From Methanomassiliicoccales archaeon (GTDB taxonomy: Archaea > Thermoplasmatota > Thermoplasmata > Methanomassiliicoccales > UBA472), in NCBI GenBank assembly GCA_028682895.1, contig JAJRAK010000056.1, positions 1 to 33,763 on the forward strand: a stretch of DNA of 33,763 nt. Direction: 5' to 3'. A model generated the notes under the pieces. That model did no database searches. It worked only from the letters and a program-made list of their open reading frames with translations, and was not told the DNA's origin. A program made the translations under genes and the position numbers. Positions 24,365 through 32,361 of the stretch are shown piece by piece (position 1 is the stretch's first letter; each line of letters begins with the position of its first letter).

Positions 24365-25120
24365 TCATTTGGTGGCCTTTATTGAGATGAAGTAGTGGTC
24401 GATGTAGGTGACACCTTCCACCATCTCGATCCCCATGAGCTGTTTCAGTTCGATCGGTAGGTTCGCCACCAAGTTCTCGATCCGAGCGGCGTCGTCCTTG
24501 TCGGCGTTGGATGTCAATGATGACAGGGGAAGGTGCCTGCTGTACTCCTGCTTCTCCCGAACGTTCAGACCCGCCCTTGATAGCGCCCCTCTCCATTCCC
24601 GGGCATTGTACTCCCTCACGTGCGAACGGTCGTGAAGTCCGTCAAGCAGGTTCATGGTCCAGTCCACGCCCTCGTGGTCGGGCACGCTGCGGTCGTCGAT
24701 GACCATTACGCCCCCGGCCTTCAGCACCCGGGCCATCTCCCTGAGCGCCCTATCCAGGTCTGGAAAATGATGCGGCGCCCTTCGGGAGCAGACGACATCG
24801 AACGAAGCGTCCGGGAACGGCAGTGCATTGACGTCGCCCCTGACCCATTCCGTGTTCTCGATGCCCTTCTCCTCGGACGCGTTCTGCGCCAACCTCAGCA
24901 TCTGCGGAGTGAGGTCCAGACCGATGACCTTCCCAGCGTACGGGGCCAGGAACAGGGCGGTATGACCGGTGCCGGTGGCCACGTCCAGTACCTTTCTTCC
25001 ATCGAGCTCACCGCACAGACCGCGCACGCGGGCAAGTACCTCCTGGTCGGTGTGCGAGGCGCTGTTCACATACGTGGCCGCCCTTTCCCCGAATACCTGC
25101 TGGACCTTGTCCGAGTTCAC
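24365..25120 (-). CDS. Class I SAM-dependent methyltransferase (UbiE/COQ5-like)
   Basis: A 251-residue Rossmann-fold methyltransferase: motif I VLDVATGTGHTAL (about residues 44-56), acidic end of strand 2 in VIGLDLTPQML, motif II region VRGDVNALPFPDASFDVV and post-motif VLKAGGVMVIDD. It resembles the UbiE/MenG-like group, but the substrate is not defined by sequence. The start is GTG 25120; an in-frame stop seven bases upstream excludes a longer protein. It is the first gene of a minus-strand set leading to the MetE-like and cooC genes (22-base gap to the former). It is divergent from a radical SAM gene, sharing a 77-base AT-rich promoter region. Confidence 0.88.
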   Translation of the reverse strand: MNSDKVQQVFGERAATYVNSASHTDQEVLARVRGLCGELDGRKVLDVATGTGHTALFLAPYAGKVIGLDLTPQMLRLAQNASEEKGIENTEWVRGDVNALPFPDASFDVVCSRRAPHHFPDLDRALREMARVLKAGGVMVIDDRSVPDHEGVDWTMNLLDGLHDRSHVREYNAREWRGALSRAGLNVREKQEYSRHLPLSSLTSNADKDDAARIENLVANLPIELKQLMGIEMVEGVTYIDHYFISIKATK

Positions 25121-25157
25121 GGACCGTCAGCCTTCTTGGAGGATATCAATCCTTTTC

Positions 25158-25172
25158 AGCAATAAAATATAT
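25158..25172. promoter_or_regulatory. Shared divergent TATA region between methyltransferase and radical SAM genes
   Basis: The stretch from 25158 to 25172 (AATAAAATATATAC core) reads as TATA on both strands. It is centred about 29 bases before ATG 25198 on the plus strand, giving a leaderless radical SAM mRNA. It lies about 45 bases before GTG 25120 on the minus strand. A second AT-rich block at 25182-25192 may contribute. Confidence 0.5.
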
Positions 25173-25197
25173 ACGTGGTCCAAATAATATTATCCTC

Positions 25198-25890
25198 ATG
25201 CGGCTGATAACGTTGAACCGGACGAAGCCCAACGCCTCCATCGAGTTCTATGGATGCCCGATGCAGTGCAAGTACTGCTCGCACACCGCGGCCGCCTTTA
25301 AGGATTACACACTGGACACGGTCATTAACGTACTATCGGACAACGGCATAAGGAGCGTCTTCGTGGGCGGTGCCGAGCCGGCCTTGCACAGCAAGGAAGC
25401 CTCGGTGCTGGTCCGCACCCTGCACAGCCGGGGCAAGGAGATCGTCCTGAAGACGACAGGCTGGGACCCCGATTTCATCATCGCCACCAAAGGGTCCGTG
25501 AACCGCTATGTGCTCGAGGTCAAGACACCGCTGGACGATGCCAAGGGATATTCCGCCCTGACCTCGCTGGACGAGGCCAAGGCCCGGGAGCAGCTGGACA
25601 AGGTAAAAAGGACCATGGAGCTGCTGAAGGGGCAGAAGGTGCGGGCCACGCTGCGCATCATCCCCGGATTTTATGATGCGGAAAAGGTGGAGCGCATCGC
25701 CAAGGACCTGGAAGGGTACGTGGACGAGCTGCATCTTACCCAGTTCATGTCCACCCCGAACGATATCGCCTATTCGGGCATACTCAGTCCTGCCCCGGAG
25801 CAGGATGTCATGATGGAGCTGGCCAAGGCGGCCCGCAAGCACTTGCCCCGGGTCAAGATAAAGGGCATCGGCTTCGACGAGACCGTCTGA
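25198..25890 (+). CDS. Small radical SAM protein (activating-enzyme-like)
   Basis: A 230-residue radical SAM protein with the cluster motif CPMQCKYC (Cys20, Cys24, Cys27; CX3CX2C). The GGAEP motif at about residues 58-62 contacts SAM, and the short barrel is of the size of pyruvate formate-lyase or anaerobic ribonucleotide reductase activases. There is no extra ferredoxin insert and no partner glycyl-radical enzyme in the window. Its stop codon abuts the stop of the corrinoid activator gene on the opposite strand with no base between. Possible roles are glycyl-radical activation or a modification linked to the corrinoid/acetyl-CoA pathway; neither can be shown here. Confidence 0.85.
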   Translation: MRLITLNRTKPNASIEFYGCPMQCKYCSHTAAAFKDYTLDTVINVLSDNGIRSVFVGGAEPALHSKEASVLVRTLHSRGKEIVLKTTGWDPDFIIATKGSVNRYVLEVKTPLDDAKGYSALTSLDEAKAREQLDKVKRTMELLKGQKVRATLRIIPGFYDAEKVERIAKDLEGYVDELHLTQFMSTPNDIAYSGILSPAPEQDVMMELAKAARKHLPRVKIKGIGFDETV

Positions 25891-27795
25891 TCACTTCAGC
25901 GATGGGGACCGCCCCAGGTCGGTGTGCGGCAGGAACGAGGCCGAGGAGAAGCGGTCGAAGAAGCGTTGGTCCGTGGACAGCTCCACATATGTCATGGAAC
26001 GATGTACCTTCATGGCCTCGTCCCTCTTCGACTCGGACAGTAGGCACTGCCTCGCCCCTTCCAACGAACCGTTGCCGATGAACGTGAACCTCTCCCGCGG
26101 CAGATCGGGGAGCAGCCCGATGGCCACGGCATTGTCCAGGTCGATGTGGTGACCGAAGCCTCCGGCTATGAAGACCCGGTCCACGTCCTCGTACGTCATG
26201 TCCGCCGTGTCCAGCAGCACCTCGGCCGCGGCGAAGAGCGCCGCCTTGGTGCGAATGATGTTGGTGATGTCCGTCTCGGTGACGGTTATGTCCCTCTGCC
26301 GCTCCACCTTGTCCATGGGGCAGCAGGTCATGCCAGTGGCCCGCAGGTCGTATCCATCCTTCTCGGCGTCCTTCGAGTACACTAGGACGTACTCGCGCCC
26401 TCCCTCCCCGTCGCGTACGCGGTCCAAGGCCTGCAGATGGCCTTTCTTGTCCAGGACGCCGGTGAGGAACAGCTGGGCCAGCAGGTCGATCAGTCCGGAG
26501 CCGCATATGCCCTTCGGCCGTACGTTACCGATGGTCTGGTATTCCACACCGTTGCGGAGCGAAACCTTCTCGATGGCGCCGTCCCCGGCGCGCATGCCAT
26601 GACGTACTTCGCCGCCCTCGAAGGCCGGTCCGGCCGAGGCGGAGCAGGCCAATAGCCAGTCCTTGTTGCCCAGCACCACCTCGCCGTTCGTGCCGACATC
26701 TATCAGAAGGCTGGTCCCTTCCCTTTTGGCGAGTCCGCTGGCGACGATGTCGGCCACCACGTCCCCGCCCACCCAGCTGGCCCTCCCTGGCACGAGATAG
26801 ACGGGTGCTCTGGGATTGACCTTGAGGCCGACCGCCCTGGCGGCGGTCAGCGGCGGCAGGTTGGTGACGGCGATGTACGGGCTGTAACGGATGCGCGTGG
26901 GGTCCAGTCCCAGGAACATGTGCGCCATGACCGTGTTGCAGCCGATGCTGACGGCGGATATCTCACATGCGCATATCCTGCGCGGCTTCGCCATACAATC
27001 GTCGCCGAGGACGGATACCCTGGCTAGCATGTGATTGATCGTATCGACTATGAGATGCGTCAGCCCGCTCAGGCCGTGGTCCTCAGCGTGCATTATCCTT
27101 GAGAGTACGTCCTCCCCGTGCATCAGCTGCTTGTTGTAATCGGAAACATGTGCGACCGTCTCACCCGTTCTAAGGTCGACGATCTCCATCGCCACAGTGG
27201 TAGTGCCTATATCGATGGCGGCACCGTAGCAATGCGAGGAGTCTCCCGGACGGATGTCGATGATACGCCTGTCCGCGAGGAGGACCATCACGTCGTCCCT
27301 CTTCTCCTTGATCATCGTGGACAGCTTGCGCAATACCGGTAACGGGCATTCTAGTTCGCCCGGTTCGAACCCGAGCTGCTTCACCAACCGTTCCAGGTCC
27401 CCGTCGTTATCCTGCAAGGACGGTGCCCTCAGTAAGACGTTCTTGGCCTGGACCAGGGGAGACAGGCCCCTTATCGTCTCGTTGACCTTTCCCCCGACTA
27501 TCTGCATCGGCTGCAACTGGCTCTCCGCAGGGACGAAAACGGTGCAGTCAGCGGTCGTCACCTTGGAATGACATGCCAGACGATATCCTGTGTCCCATTC
27601 CTCCTTGGTGACCTTGTCCGTTCGAACGGAATCCACCGGCCCCTCCACCACCACACGGCACCGGCCGCAGACGCCTCGTCCGGCGCAGGCGCTGTTCACC
27701 TCCACGCCGGCCAATATGGCCGCCTCCAGGAGGTTGGTACCTTCCGGAACGTCGACAGCGCGTCCTTTGGGGTGGAAAATTACCTGGGGGCACAT
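25891..27795 (-). CDS. acsV: Reductive activator of corrinoid protein (RACo/AcsV type, 2Fe-2S + ASKHA ATPase)
   Basis: ATP-driven activator that reduces accidental Co(II) in corrinoid proteins back to Co(I). The 634-residue protein starts with a [2Fe-2S] ferredoxin domain (Cys37, Cys43, Cys46, Cys75). A linker and middle domain follow, then a large DUF4445/ASKHA ATPase part from about residue 195 (AIDIGTTTVAMEI phosphate-1 loop; IDVGTNGEVVLG phosphate-2 loop; VFIAGGFGHHIDL adenosine loop). N-terminal 2Fe-2S architecture matches RACo of acetogens, not methanogen RamA, which has C-terminal 4Fe-4S clusters. ATG 27795 has a TATA-like element 27 bases ahead. With acsCD in the same window, the corrinoid iron-sulfur protein is the likely target; the UroD-type methyltransferase partner could be another. 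Confidence 0.92.
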   Translation of the reverse strand: MCPQVIFHPKGRAVDVPEGTNLLEAAILAGVEVNSACAGRGVCGRCRVVVEGPVDSVRTDKVTKEEWDTGYRLACHSKVTTADCTVFVPAESQLQPMQIVGGKVNETIRGLSPLVQAKNVLLRAPSLQDNDGDLERLVKQLGFEPGELECPLPVLRKLSTMIKEKRDDVMVLLADRRIIDIRPGDSSHCYGAAIDIGTTTVAMEIVDLRTGETVAHVSDYNKQLMHGEDVLSRIMHAEDHGLSGLTHLIVDTINHMLARVSVLGDDCMAKPRRICACEISAVSIGCNTVMAHMFLGLDPTRIRYSPYIAVTNLPPLTAARAVGLKVNPRAPVYLVPGRASWVGGDVVADIVASGLAKREGTSLLIDVGTNGEVVLGNKDWLLACSASAGPAFEGGEVRHGMRAGDGAIEKVSLRNGVEYQTIGNVRPKGICGSGLIDLLAQLFLTGVLDKKGHLQALDRVRDGEGGREYVLVYSKDAEKDGYDLRATGMTCCPMDKVERQRDITVTETDITNIIRTKAALFAAAEVLLDTADMTYEDVDRVFIAGGFGHHIDLDNAVAIGLLPDLPRERFTFIGNGSLEGARQCLLSESKRDEAMKVHRSMTYVELSTDQRFFDRFSSASFLPHTDLGRSPSLK

Positions 27796-27817
27796 CTGAA
27801 GCGAATCCGTTCAGGCG

Positions 27818-27826
27818 TTATTAAAT
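27818..27826. promoter_or_regulatory. TATA element between the RACo and cation efflux genes
   Basis: TTATTAAAT on the plus strand (ATTTAATAA on the minus) is centred 27 bases before the RACo ATG at 27795, indicating a leaderless minus-strand transcript. It may also serve the cation efflux gene, with a leader of about 40 bases. Confidence 0.55.
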
Positions 27827-27885
27827 CCTCTTGACCGAAGATGAGGTCAATACCATGAAATCCAATGAGCTGCGTCCGGGGAATC

Positions 27886-28824
27886 ATGAGCGATCATCAA
27901 CATGACCACCGTCGTAGTTCGATGAAGGCGCTCAAGTTCGCACTGATAATCACCGCCGGTTTCGCATTGGTCGAGGTGATCGGAGGTATTATGAGCGGCA
28001 GCTTGGCCCTCCTAGGTGACGCTGGGCACATGTTCACCGACGTCCTCGCCCTGGGAATGAGCCTGGGCGCGGCCATGATCGCCGGGAGGGCGGCCACCGA
28101 CAAGCACACCTTCGGCCTGCTCCGGGCGGAGATACTTGTGGCATTGGTGAACGGCATCGCACTGGTCGGTGTCTCGCTTCTCGTCATACGTGAAGCGATC
28201 ACGCGCTTCTACGACCCGATGGAGATCGACTCCACGGTGATGCTCATCGTAGCCATCGTAGGGTTGGGGGCGAACCTGGTAGGCATCAAGGTGCTGGAAC
28301 ACGGTTCCAAGGACAACCTGAACGTCCGGGGCGCCTTCCTGCACATGATGGGTGATATGCTCTCATCCGTGGGCGTCATCATCGCCGCCCTGCTCATATA
28401 TTTATTCGACTGGCAGGCCGCCGACCCGGTGATAAGCATCGGCATAGCGATTGTCATCATGGTGGGCGCCTACCGTCTGATAGCGCAGTCCGTCTCCATA
28501 CTGCTGGAGGCGGTCCCGTCCCATATCGATCTCAAGGAGGTGGAGAAGGCGATGATGGGCGTTGAGGATGTGGTAAGTGTGCACGACCTGCACGTATGGA
28601 CCCTTACGTCCGGAGTGTACTCGTTGAGCGGACATGTGATCGTCAACGACCGCGATGTGAGCTCGTGCTCCCCGGTCCTGAGAGAGCTGGAGGAGGTGCT
28701 CGAGGAACGCTTTCACATCGATCACACCACGATACAGCTGGAGACGGAGGCGTGCCCCTTGAACGGATGCAGACTGAACGGACGGGACAAGGACCATCAT
28801 GATCATTGTGATCATGACCACTAG
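27886..28824 (+). CDS. Cation diffusion facilitator (zinc/divalent metal efflux), ZnT/CzcD-like
   Basis: Proton-coupled divalent metal exporter of the CDF family. The 312-residue protein has six predicted helices in residues ~14-205. The transport-site motifs are HMFTD in helix 2 (residues 48-52, after DAGH) and HMMGD in helix 5, the HxxxD pair usual for zinc-type members. A cytoplasmic ferredoxin-like domain follows (about 210-285, VHDLHVWTL). Both termini are His-rich, the C-terminus ending in a string of His and Asp. ATG 27886 follows GGGG at suitable spacing and gives the typical short His-containing N-terminus; ATG 27865 is an alternative. Next to nickel- and zinc-dependent methyl enzymes it may help metal balance, but that is speculation. 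Confidence 0.92.
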   Translation: MSDHQHDHRRSSMKALKFALIITAGFALVEVIGGIMSGSLALLGDAGHMFTDVLALGMSLGAAMIAGRAATDKHTFGLLRAEILVALVNGIALVGVSLLVIREAITRFYDPMEIDSTVMLIVAIVGLGANLVGIKVLEHGSKDNLNVRGAFLHMMGDMLSSVGVIIAALLIYLFDWQAADPVISIGIAIVIMVGAYRLIAQSVSILLEAVPSHIDLKEVEKAMMGVEDVVSVHDLHVWTLTSGVYSLSGHVIVNDRDVSSCSPVLRELEEVLEERFHIDHTTIQLETEACPLNGCRLNGRDKDHHDHCDHDH

Positions 28825-28868
28825 TATCGAATGTAAATGCGCTCGAAAAGGTTATGACGGGATCCAGT

Positions 28869-30422
28869 TCAGTGCCTGAATATCCTCACTCCGGTGAATA
28901 CCATGGCCATGCCGTACTCGTTGGCGGCGTCGATTACTTCTTGGTCCCGGATGGAGCCGCCCGGTTGGATGACGGCGGTGACGCCGGCCCTGGCCGCTTC
29001 CTCTATCCCGTCTCGGAATGGGAAGAAGGCGTCCGAGGACATGACGCTGCCCTTTGCCTTTTCCCCAGCCTTGTGACATGCGATCATCGATGAGTCGACG
29101 CGGGACATCTGGCCGGCGCCGATGCCGACCACGGTCTCGCCCTTCACGAGGATGATGGAGTTGGACCACACGTGCTTGCAGACCTTGTTGGCGAAGAGCA
29201 TGGCTTGGACCTCCTCGTCCGTAGGCGCCCTCTTGGTGACGACCTTCAACGAGTCTGGAGTGATCTCCACGCTGGTGTTGGTCTGGACCAGCAGTCCGCC
29301 CTTTATGCGCTTCATCTTCCATTCAGGGGACTCGTCCAGCTTTATGGGTGCGTTCGTCCGCAACAAACGGATGTTCTTTTTCTTTTCCAACAGTTCCAAC
29401 GCATCCCCGTGGAAGTCCGGTGCGATGACGCAGTCGACGAAGTGGCTGGCGATCTCCGTGGCCGTCTCCATGTCCACGTCCCGGTTCAGACCGATGACGC
29501 AGCCGTAGGCCGCCAACGGGTCCACGTTATAAGCGTTCACGAAGGCCGTGCTGATCTTGTCCGCTGACGCCACCCCGCAGGGGTTGGTGTGCTTTATGAC
29601 GATGGCCGTCGGCCGGTCGAACTCACGAACAAGCTCCAGCGCGGACTCCAGGTCCAGGATGTTGTTGTACGAGAGCTCCTTTCCGTGCAGCTGCTGAGAA
29701 CGGGAGACGCATACGCCCTTGGCGAACGGGTCCACATAGAACGCCGCCGTCTGGTGCGGGTTCTCGCCGTAGCGCAGGTCCTGCCTCTTCTCCATGCCCA
29801 TGCTATATGTTCCGGGGAAGGAGCCGTCCTCGAAGACGCTCCCCAGGTGGGCAGCTATCAAGGAATCGTAATAGGCGGTGGAACGGAAGGCCTCCAGCAT
29901 CAGCGAGCGGAGCGTCGATCGACCGAGCTCGCCCTTGTTCTCCTTCATCTCCTGCAAAAGTGCGGCGTACTTAGCCGGGTCGGTGACGACCGCAACGGAA
30001 TCGGAGTTCTTGGCCGCGGCGCGTATCATCGACGGACCGCCGATGTCGATGTTCTCGATGACCTCGTCCAGGTCGGCGCCGTTCCTGAGGACCGTCTCCT
30101 TGAAGGGATAGAGGTTGACGACCACCATGTCGATGCGCTTCAGCCCTGCTTCCTTCAATTGCCGCATGTGCTCGGGAGAGTCCCTCCTGGCCAGCAGACC
30201 GGCGAATACGGCAGGGTGCAATGTCTTAACGCGCCCGTCCATCATTTCAGGGGAACCGGTGTAGTCGGATATGCCGATCACCTTCAGACCGTTGCTCTTG
30301 AGGAGATTGGCCGTGCCCCCGGTGGATATTATCTCCACGCCCATTTCGCTCAGGCCCTTGCAGAAATCGACTATGCCTTCCTTGTCCGAGACGCTGACGA
30401 CCGCTCTCTCGATCTTGACCAT
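28869..30422 (-). CDS. purH: Bifunctional AICAR transformylase / IMP cyclohydrolase
   Basis: Catalyses the last two steps of IMP synthesis: formylation of AICAR with 10-formyl-tetrahydrofolate and ring closure. The 517-residue protein has the N-terminal MGS-like cyclohydrolase domain (about 1-195, [21 protein letters not shown]) and the AICAR transformylase domain with the catalytic Lys-His of KHTNPCG (Lys277-His278). Many methanogen-type archaea lack this enzyme and use folate-independent PurP/PurO (established), so its presence supports folate one-carbon chemistry here. ATG 30422 is the canonical start; a TTG at 30482 extends the frame with unrelated sequence. It is divergent from acsE, with a shared TATA-like element between the two. 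Confidence 0.95.
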   Translation of the reverse strand: MVKIERAVVSVSDKEGIVDFCKGLSEMGVEIISTGGTANLLKSNGLKVIGISDYTGSPEMMDGRVKTLHPAVFAGLLARRDSPEHMRQLKEAGLKRIDMVVVNLYPFKETVLRNGADLDEVIENIDIGGPSMIRAAAKNSDSVAVVTDPAKYAALLQEMKENKGELGRSTLRSLMLEAFRSTAYYDSLIAAHLGSVFEDGSFPGTYSMGMEKRQDLRYGENPHQTAAFYVDPFAKGVCVSRSQQLHGKELSYNNILDLESALELVREFDRPTAIVIKHTNPCGVASADKISTAFVNAYNVDPLAAYGCVIGLNRDVDMETATEIASHFVDCVIAPDFHGDALELLEKKKNIRLLRTNAPIKLDESPEWKMKRIKGGLLVQTNTSVEITPDSLKVVTKRAPTDEEVQAMLFANKVCKHVWSNSIILVKGETVVGIGAGQMSRVDSSMIACHKAGEKAKGSVMSSDAFFPFRDGIEEAARAGVTAVIQPGGSIRDQEVIDAANEYGMAMVFTGVRIFRH

Positions 30423-30470
30423 ATGGATGCCTTCATTGGGATAGGCAGACCAAAAGTAGGCTTGCCACCG

Positions 30471-30554
30471 GTATATTGCCAATCAGGACATAAAGGTAAC
30501 CTTCCCGTTCCAACCCGATAGGTTGGCGACCAGCATCTCCTTTGTCTGGAACGG
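30471..30554. promoter_or_regulatory. Divergent purH/acsE promoter and structured acsE leader
   Basis: GTATATT at 30471-30477 can act as TATA on either strand. On the plus strand it predicts a start near 30501. The RNA that follows can form CCAACC/GGTTGG (30510-30515 with 30521-30526) or, exclusively, CCGTTCCA/TGGAACGG (30505-30512 with 30547-30554). The implied acsE leader is about 130 bases, long for this mostly leaderless genome. The remaining sequence to 30634 holds no gene. Confidence 0.4.
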
Positions 30555-30634
30555 TTCAACGATGACGATTGTGAATCACGGCCATCGAGGAAAAGTACAT
30601 CTAGCACTGGTCCATGATATTCCGAGGCGTGCCA

Positions 30635-31411
30635 ATGCTAGTCATCAGCGAGAGGATAAACGGCCTGTTCGTGCAAGTGGGGAAAGCTATAGATGACAGG
30701 GACCCCAGGTTCATCCAGGAACATGCGTTAAAGCAGGTCGCCTGCGGCGCTCACGCCCTTGATATCAACGTCGGACCTGGCCGGGATGACGGGCCGGCGG
30801 CGATGGAATGGCTGGTGAATACTGTGCAAGAGGTGACGAGCGTGCCGCTGTGCATAGACTCGCCGGGCATCAAGACCATGACCGCCGGCGTGAAGGCCTG
30901 CCGCAACAAGGTGATCATCAACTCCACCACGGCGGAGATGAAGAAGATGCAGGCGATCTTTCCCTTGGCCAAGGAGCATGACGCTGACATCATCTGCCTG
31001 ACCATGGACGAGCGCGGCATCCCCAACGATGCGGAGTCGCGCGCCGAGATGGCCATGCTGATGATGACCACGGCCATGGAGCATGACATAATGCCTGACA
31101 GATTGTTCCTGGACCCGCTGGTCATGCCCATAAAGGCCGCCCAGGACCAGGCTATGAAGGTCATAAGGGCGATGCACCTGTTCCAGACGCTCAACGACCC
31201 GGCGCCGCGCACCGTCGTCGGCCTATCGAACGTTTCTAACGGCGCCAAAGAGCGCAGCATCATCAACCGTACGTACCTGGGAATGCTCATGGGCGCCGGG
31301 CTCGGCGCGGCCATCGTCGACGTGCAGGACGAGCTGTTGATGGAAGCGATCAAGGCCGGTGAGCTGCTCCGGGCGGAGAAGCTGTACTGTGACGACTTCC
31401 TAAGAGCCTGA
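30635..31411 (+). CDS. acsE: Methyltetrahydrofolate:corrinoid iron-sulfur protein methyltransferase (MeTr)
   Basis: Transfers the methyl group from 5-methyl-tetrahydrofolate to Co(I) of the corrinoid iron-sulfur protein, joining the methyl branch to acetyl-CoA synthase. The 258-residue pterin-binding TIM barrel aligns along its whole length with Moorella AcsE. The pterin-site residues Asp75, Asn96, Asp160 and catalytic Asn199 (GLSNVS) fall at the same numbers. This separates it from MtrH (methanopterin) and from methyltransferases of methanol or methylamine systems. ATG 30635 is chosen because it has GAGG seven bases upstream and gives MLVISERING, matching the family N-terminus; ATG 30614 would add seven residues. 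Its end overlaps the convergent zinc-ribbon gene by 12 bases. It is about 8.5 kb from acsC rather than in the acs operon. Confidence 0.95.
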   Translation: MLVISERINGLFVQVGKAIDDRDPRFIQEHALKQVACGAHALDINVGPGRDDGPAAMEWLVNTVQEVTSVPLCIDSPGIKTMTAGVKACRNKVIINSTTAEMKKMQAIFPLAKEHDADIICLTMDERGIPNDAESRAEMAMLMMTTAMEHDIMPDRLFLDPLVMPIKAAQDQAMKVIRAMHLFQTLNDPAPRTVVGLSNVSNGAKERSIINRTYLGMLMGAGLGAAIVDVQDELLMEAIKAGELLRAEKLYCDDFLRA

Positions 31412-32308
31412 TGGATTATCGTCCTTTGGCGGCCACAACACCCATAGATATATCGCCGTTACCGGAAGAGTGAGAATAGCCCAGATAAAGACGGCCATAA
31501 TGATCGTACCGTTGTTGGACGATGATGTTAGTGCCAGGAACACAAAGACAAGATAGCAGATCGACAGCGTCAACGCCCCTACCCATGTGTACAATCCCTT
31601 TTCCGTGACGGCCGTGGTCTCCTGTCCTAATGTAAGGCACTGGCGCGTGGTTAGGAAGTTCTCCGGGTCGTCATAATCGACCGTATAGGTAGTGAACCCG
31701 ATGGTGAACTCCTTCATACGGTGCGGCACCGCCTCTTCACCCTTATAGCTCGATCGGGCGATGGGATAGTGTTCAACTTTACGAGGTTCTGCCGGCCTGC
31801 GCACGATCCGGAACCCCTCACCGACCTCCCGGCCGCAATGTGGGCATGCCTTTAGGCCGTACCTGACATCGCCGCCGCAGTCCGGGCAGAGCAGACGGAC
31901 CTCCGTCCCAATATCAGTAGGGACGGAAGACGTACTTTCTTCAACGACCTTCCCCTCCTCGGGCGGGGTCATTTTCTCCACCAGTACGAATGCTTCCTTC
32001 TCCCTCCCCATCAAGTACAGGACCTCGGCCTTGTCCATGAGGAGCAGGTCGTTCCATCCTTCTATCCCCTGTCCGAGGCCTTCCTCCACCACTTCCAATG
32101 CCGAACTATAATCCTCGATCTTGACCAGCGCGGTGGTCAGACGATGGTAGAGATCACACTTCAATGAACGGTCCCCTTCGATGGCCAGCTTCATCCTGAG
32201 CTCGGATATGGTCGTCGGCCAGTAGCTCCGTTCCTTCTCCGTCGGCCTGGACTCGCGCTCGGCGTTCCATTGGGCGATCAGACTTTCCTTCCATTCAGAC
32301 CTTGCCAT
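31400..32308 (-). CDS. Zinc-ribbon membrane protein with TPR-like N-terminus
   Basis: A 302-residue protein of unknown role. Residues ~30-110 are helical with a TPR-like repeat (HRLTTALVKIEDYSSALEVVE and the following helix). A zinc ribbon is at about 140-160 (CPDCGG...CPHCGR, two CX2C knuckles), followed by a basic/Tyr-rich linker and two C-terminal transmembrane helices (about 243-262 and 268-290) with a short cytoplasmic tail. Such 'zinc ribbon plus membrane anchor' proteins are frequent in archaea and mostly uncharacterised. ATG 32308 is followed by normal coding sequence. It shares 12 bases with the acsE 3' end, tail to tail. Confidence 0.8.
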   Translation of the reverse strand: MARSEWKESLIAQWNAERESRPTEKERSYWPTTISELRMKLAIEGDRSLKCDLYHRLTTALVKIEDYSSALEVVEEGLGQGIEGWNDLLLMDKAEVLYLMGREKEAFVLVEKMTPPEEGKVVEESTSSVPTDIGTEVRLLCPDCGGDVRYGLKACPHCGREVGEGFRIVRRPAEPRKVEHYPIARSSYKGEEAVPHRMKEFTIGFTTYTVDYDDPENFLTTRQCLTLGQETTAVTEKGLYTWVGALTLSICYLVFVFLALTSSSNNGTIIMAVFIWAILTLPVTAIYLWVLWPPKDDNPSGS

Positions 32309-32361
32309 TCCCCGACCCGAGACGCATTTGCGCGTCCGGAATAATAAAACGTTGCCTTCCT

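Noticed and set aside
25891-27795. Assigning the corrinoid activator as RamA of methylamine metabolism
   Set aside because: RamA carries C-terminal 4Fe-4S motifs. This protein instead has an N-terminal 2Fe-2S ferredoxin domain as in RACo.
28780-28824. Short repeats of GATCAT/CATGAT type at the end of the cation efflux gene
   Set aside because: They are the codons of a His/Asp-rich protein tail, not a DNA repeat element.
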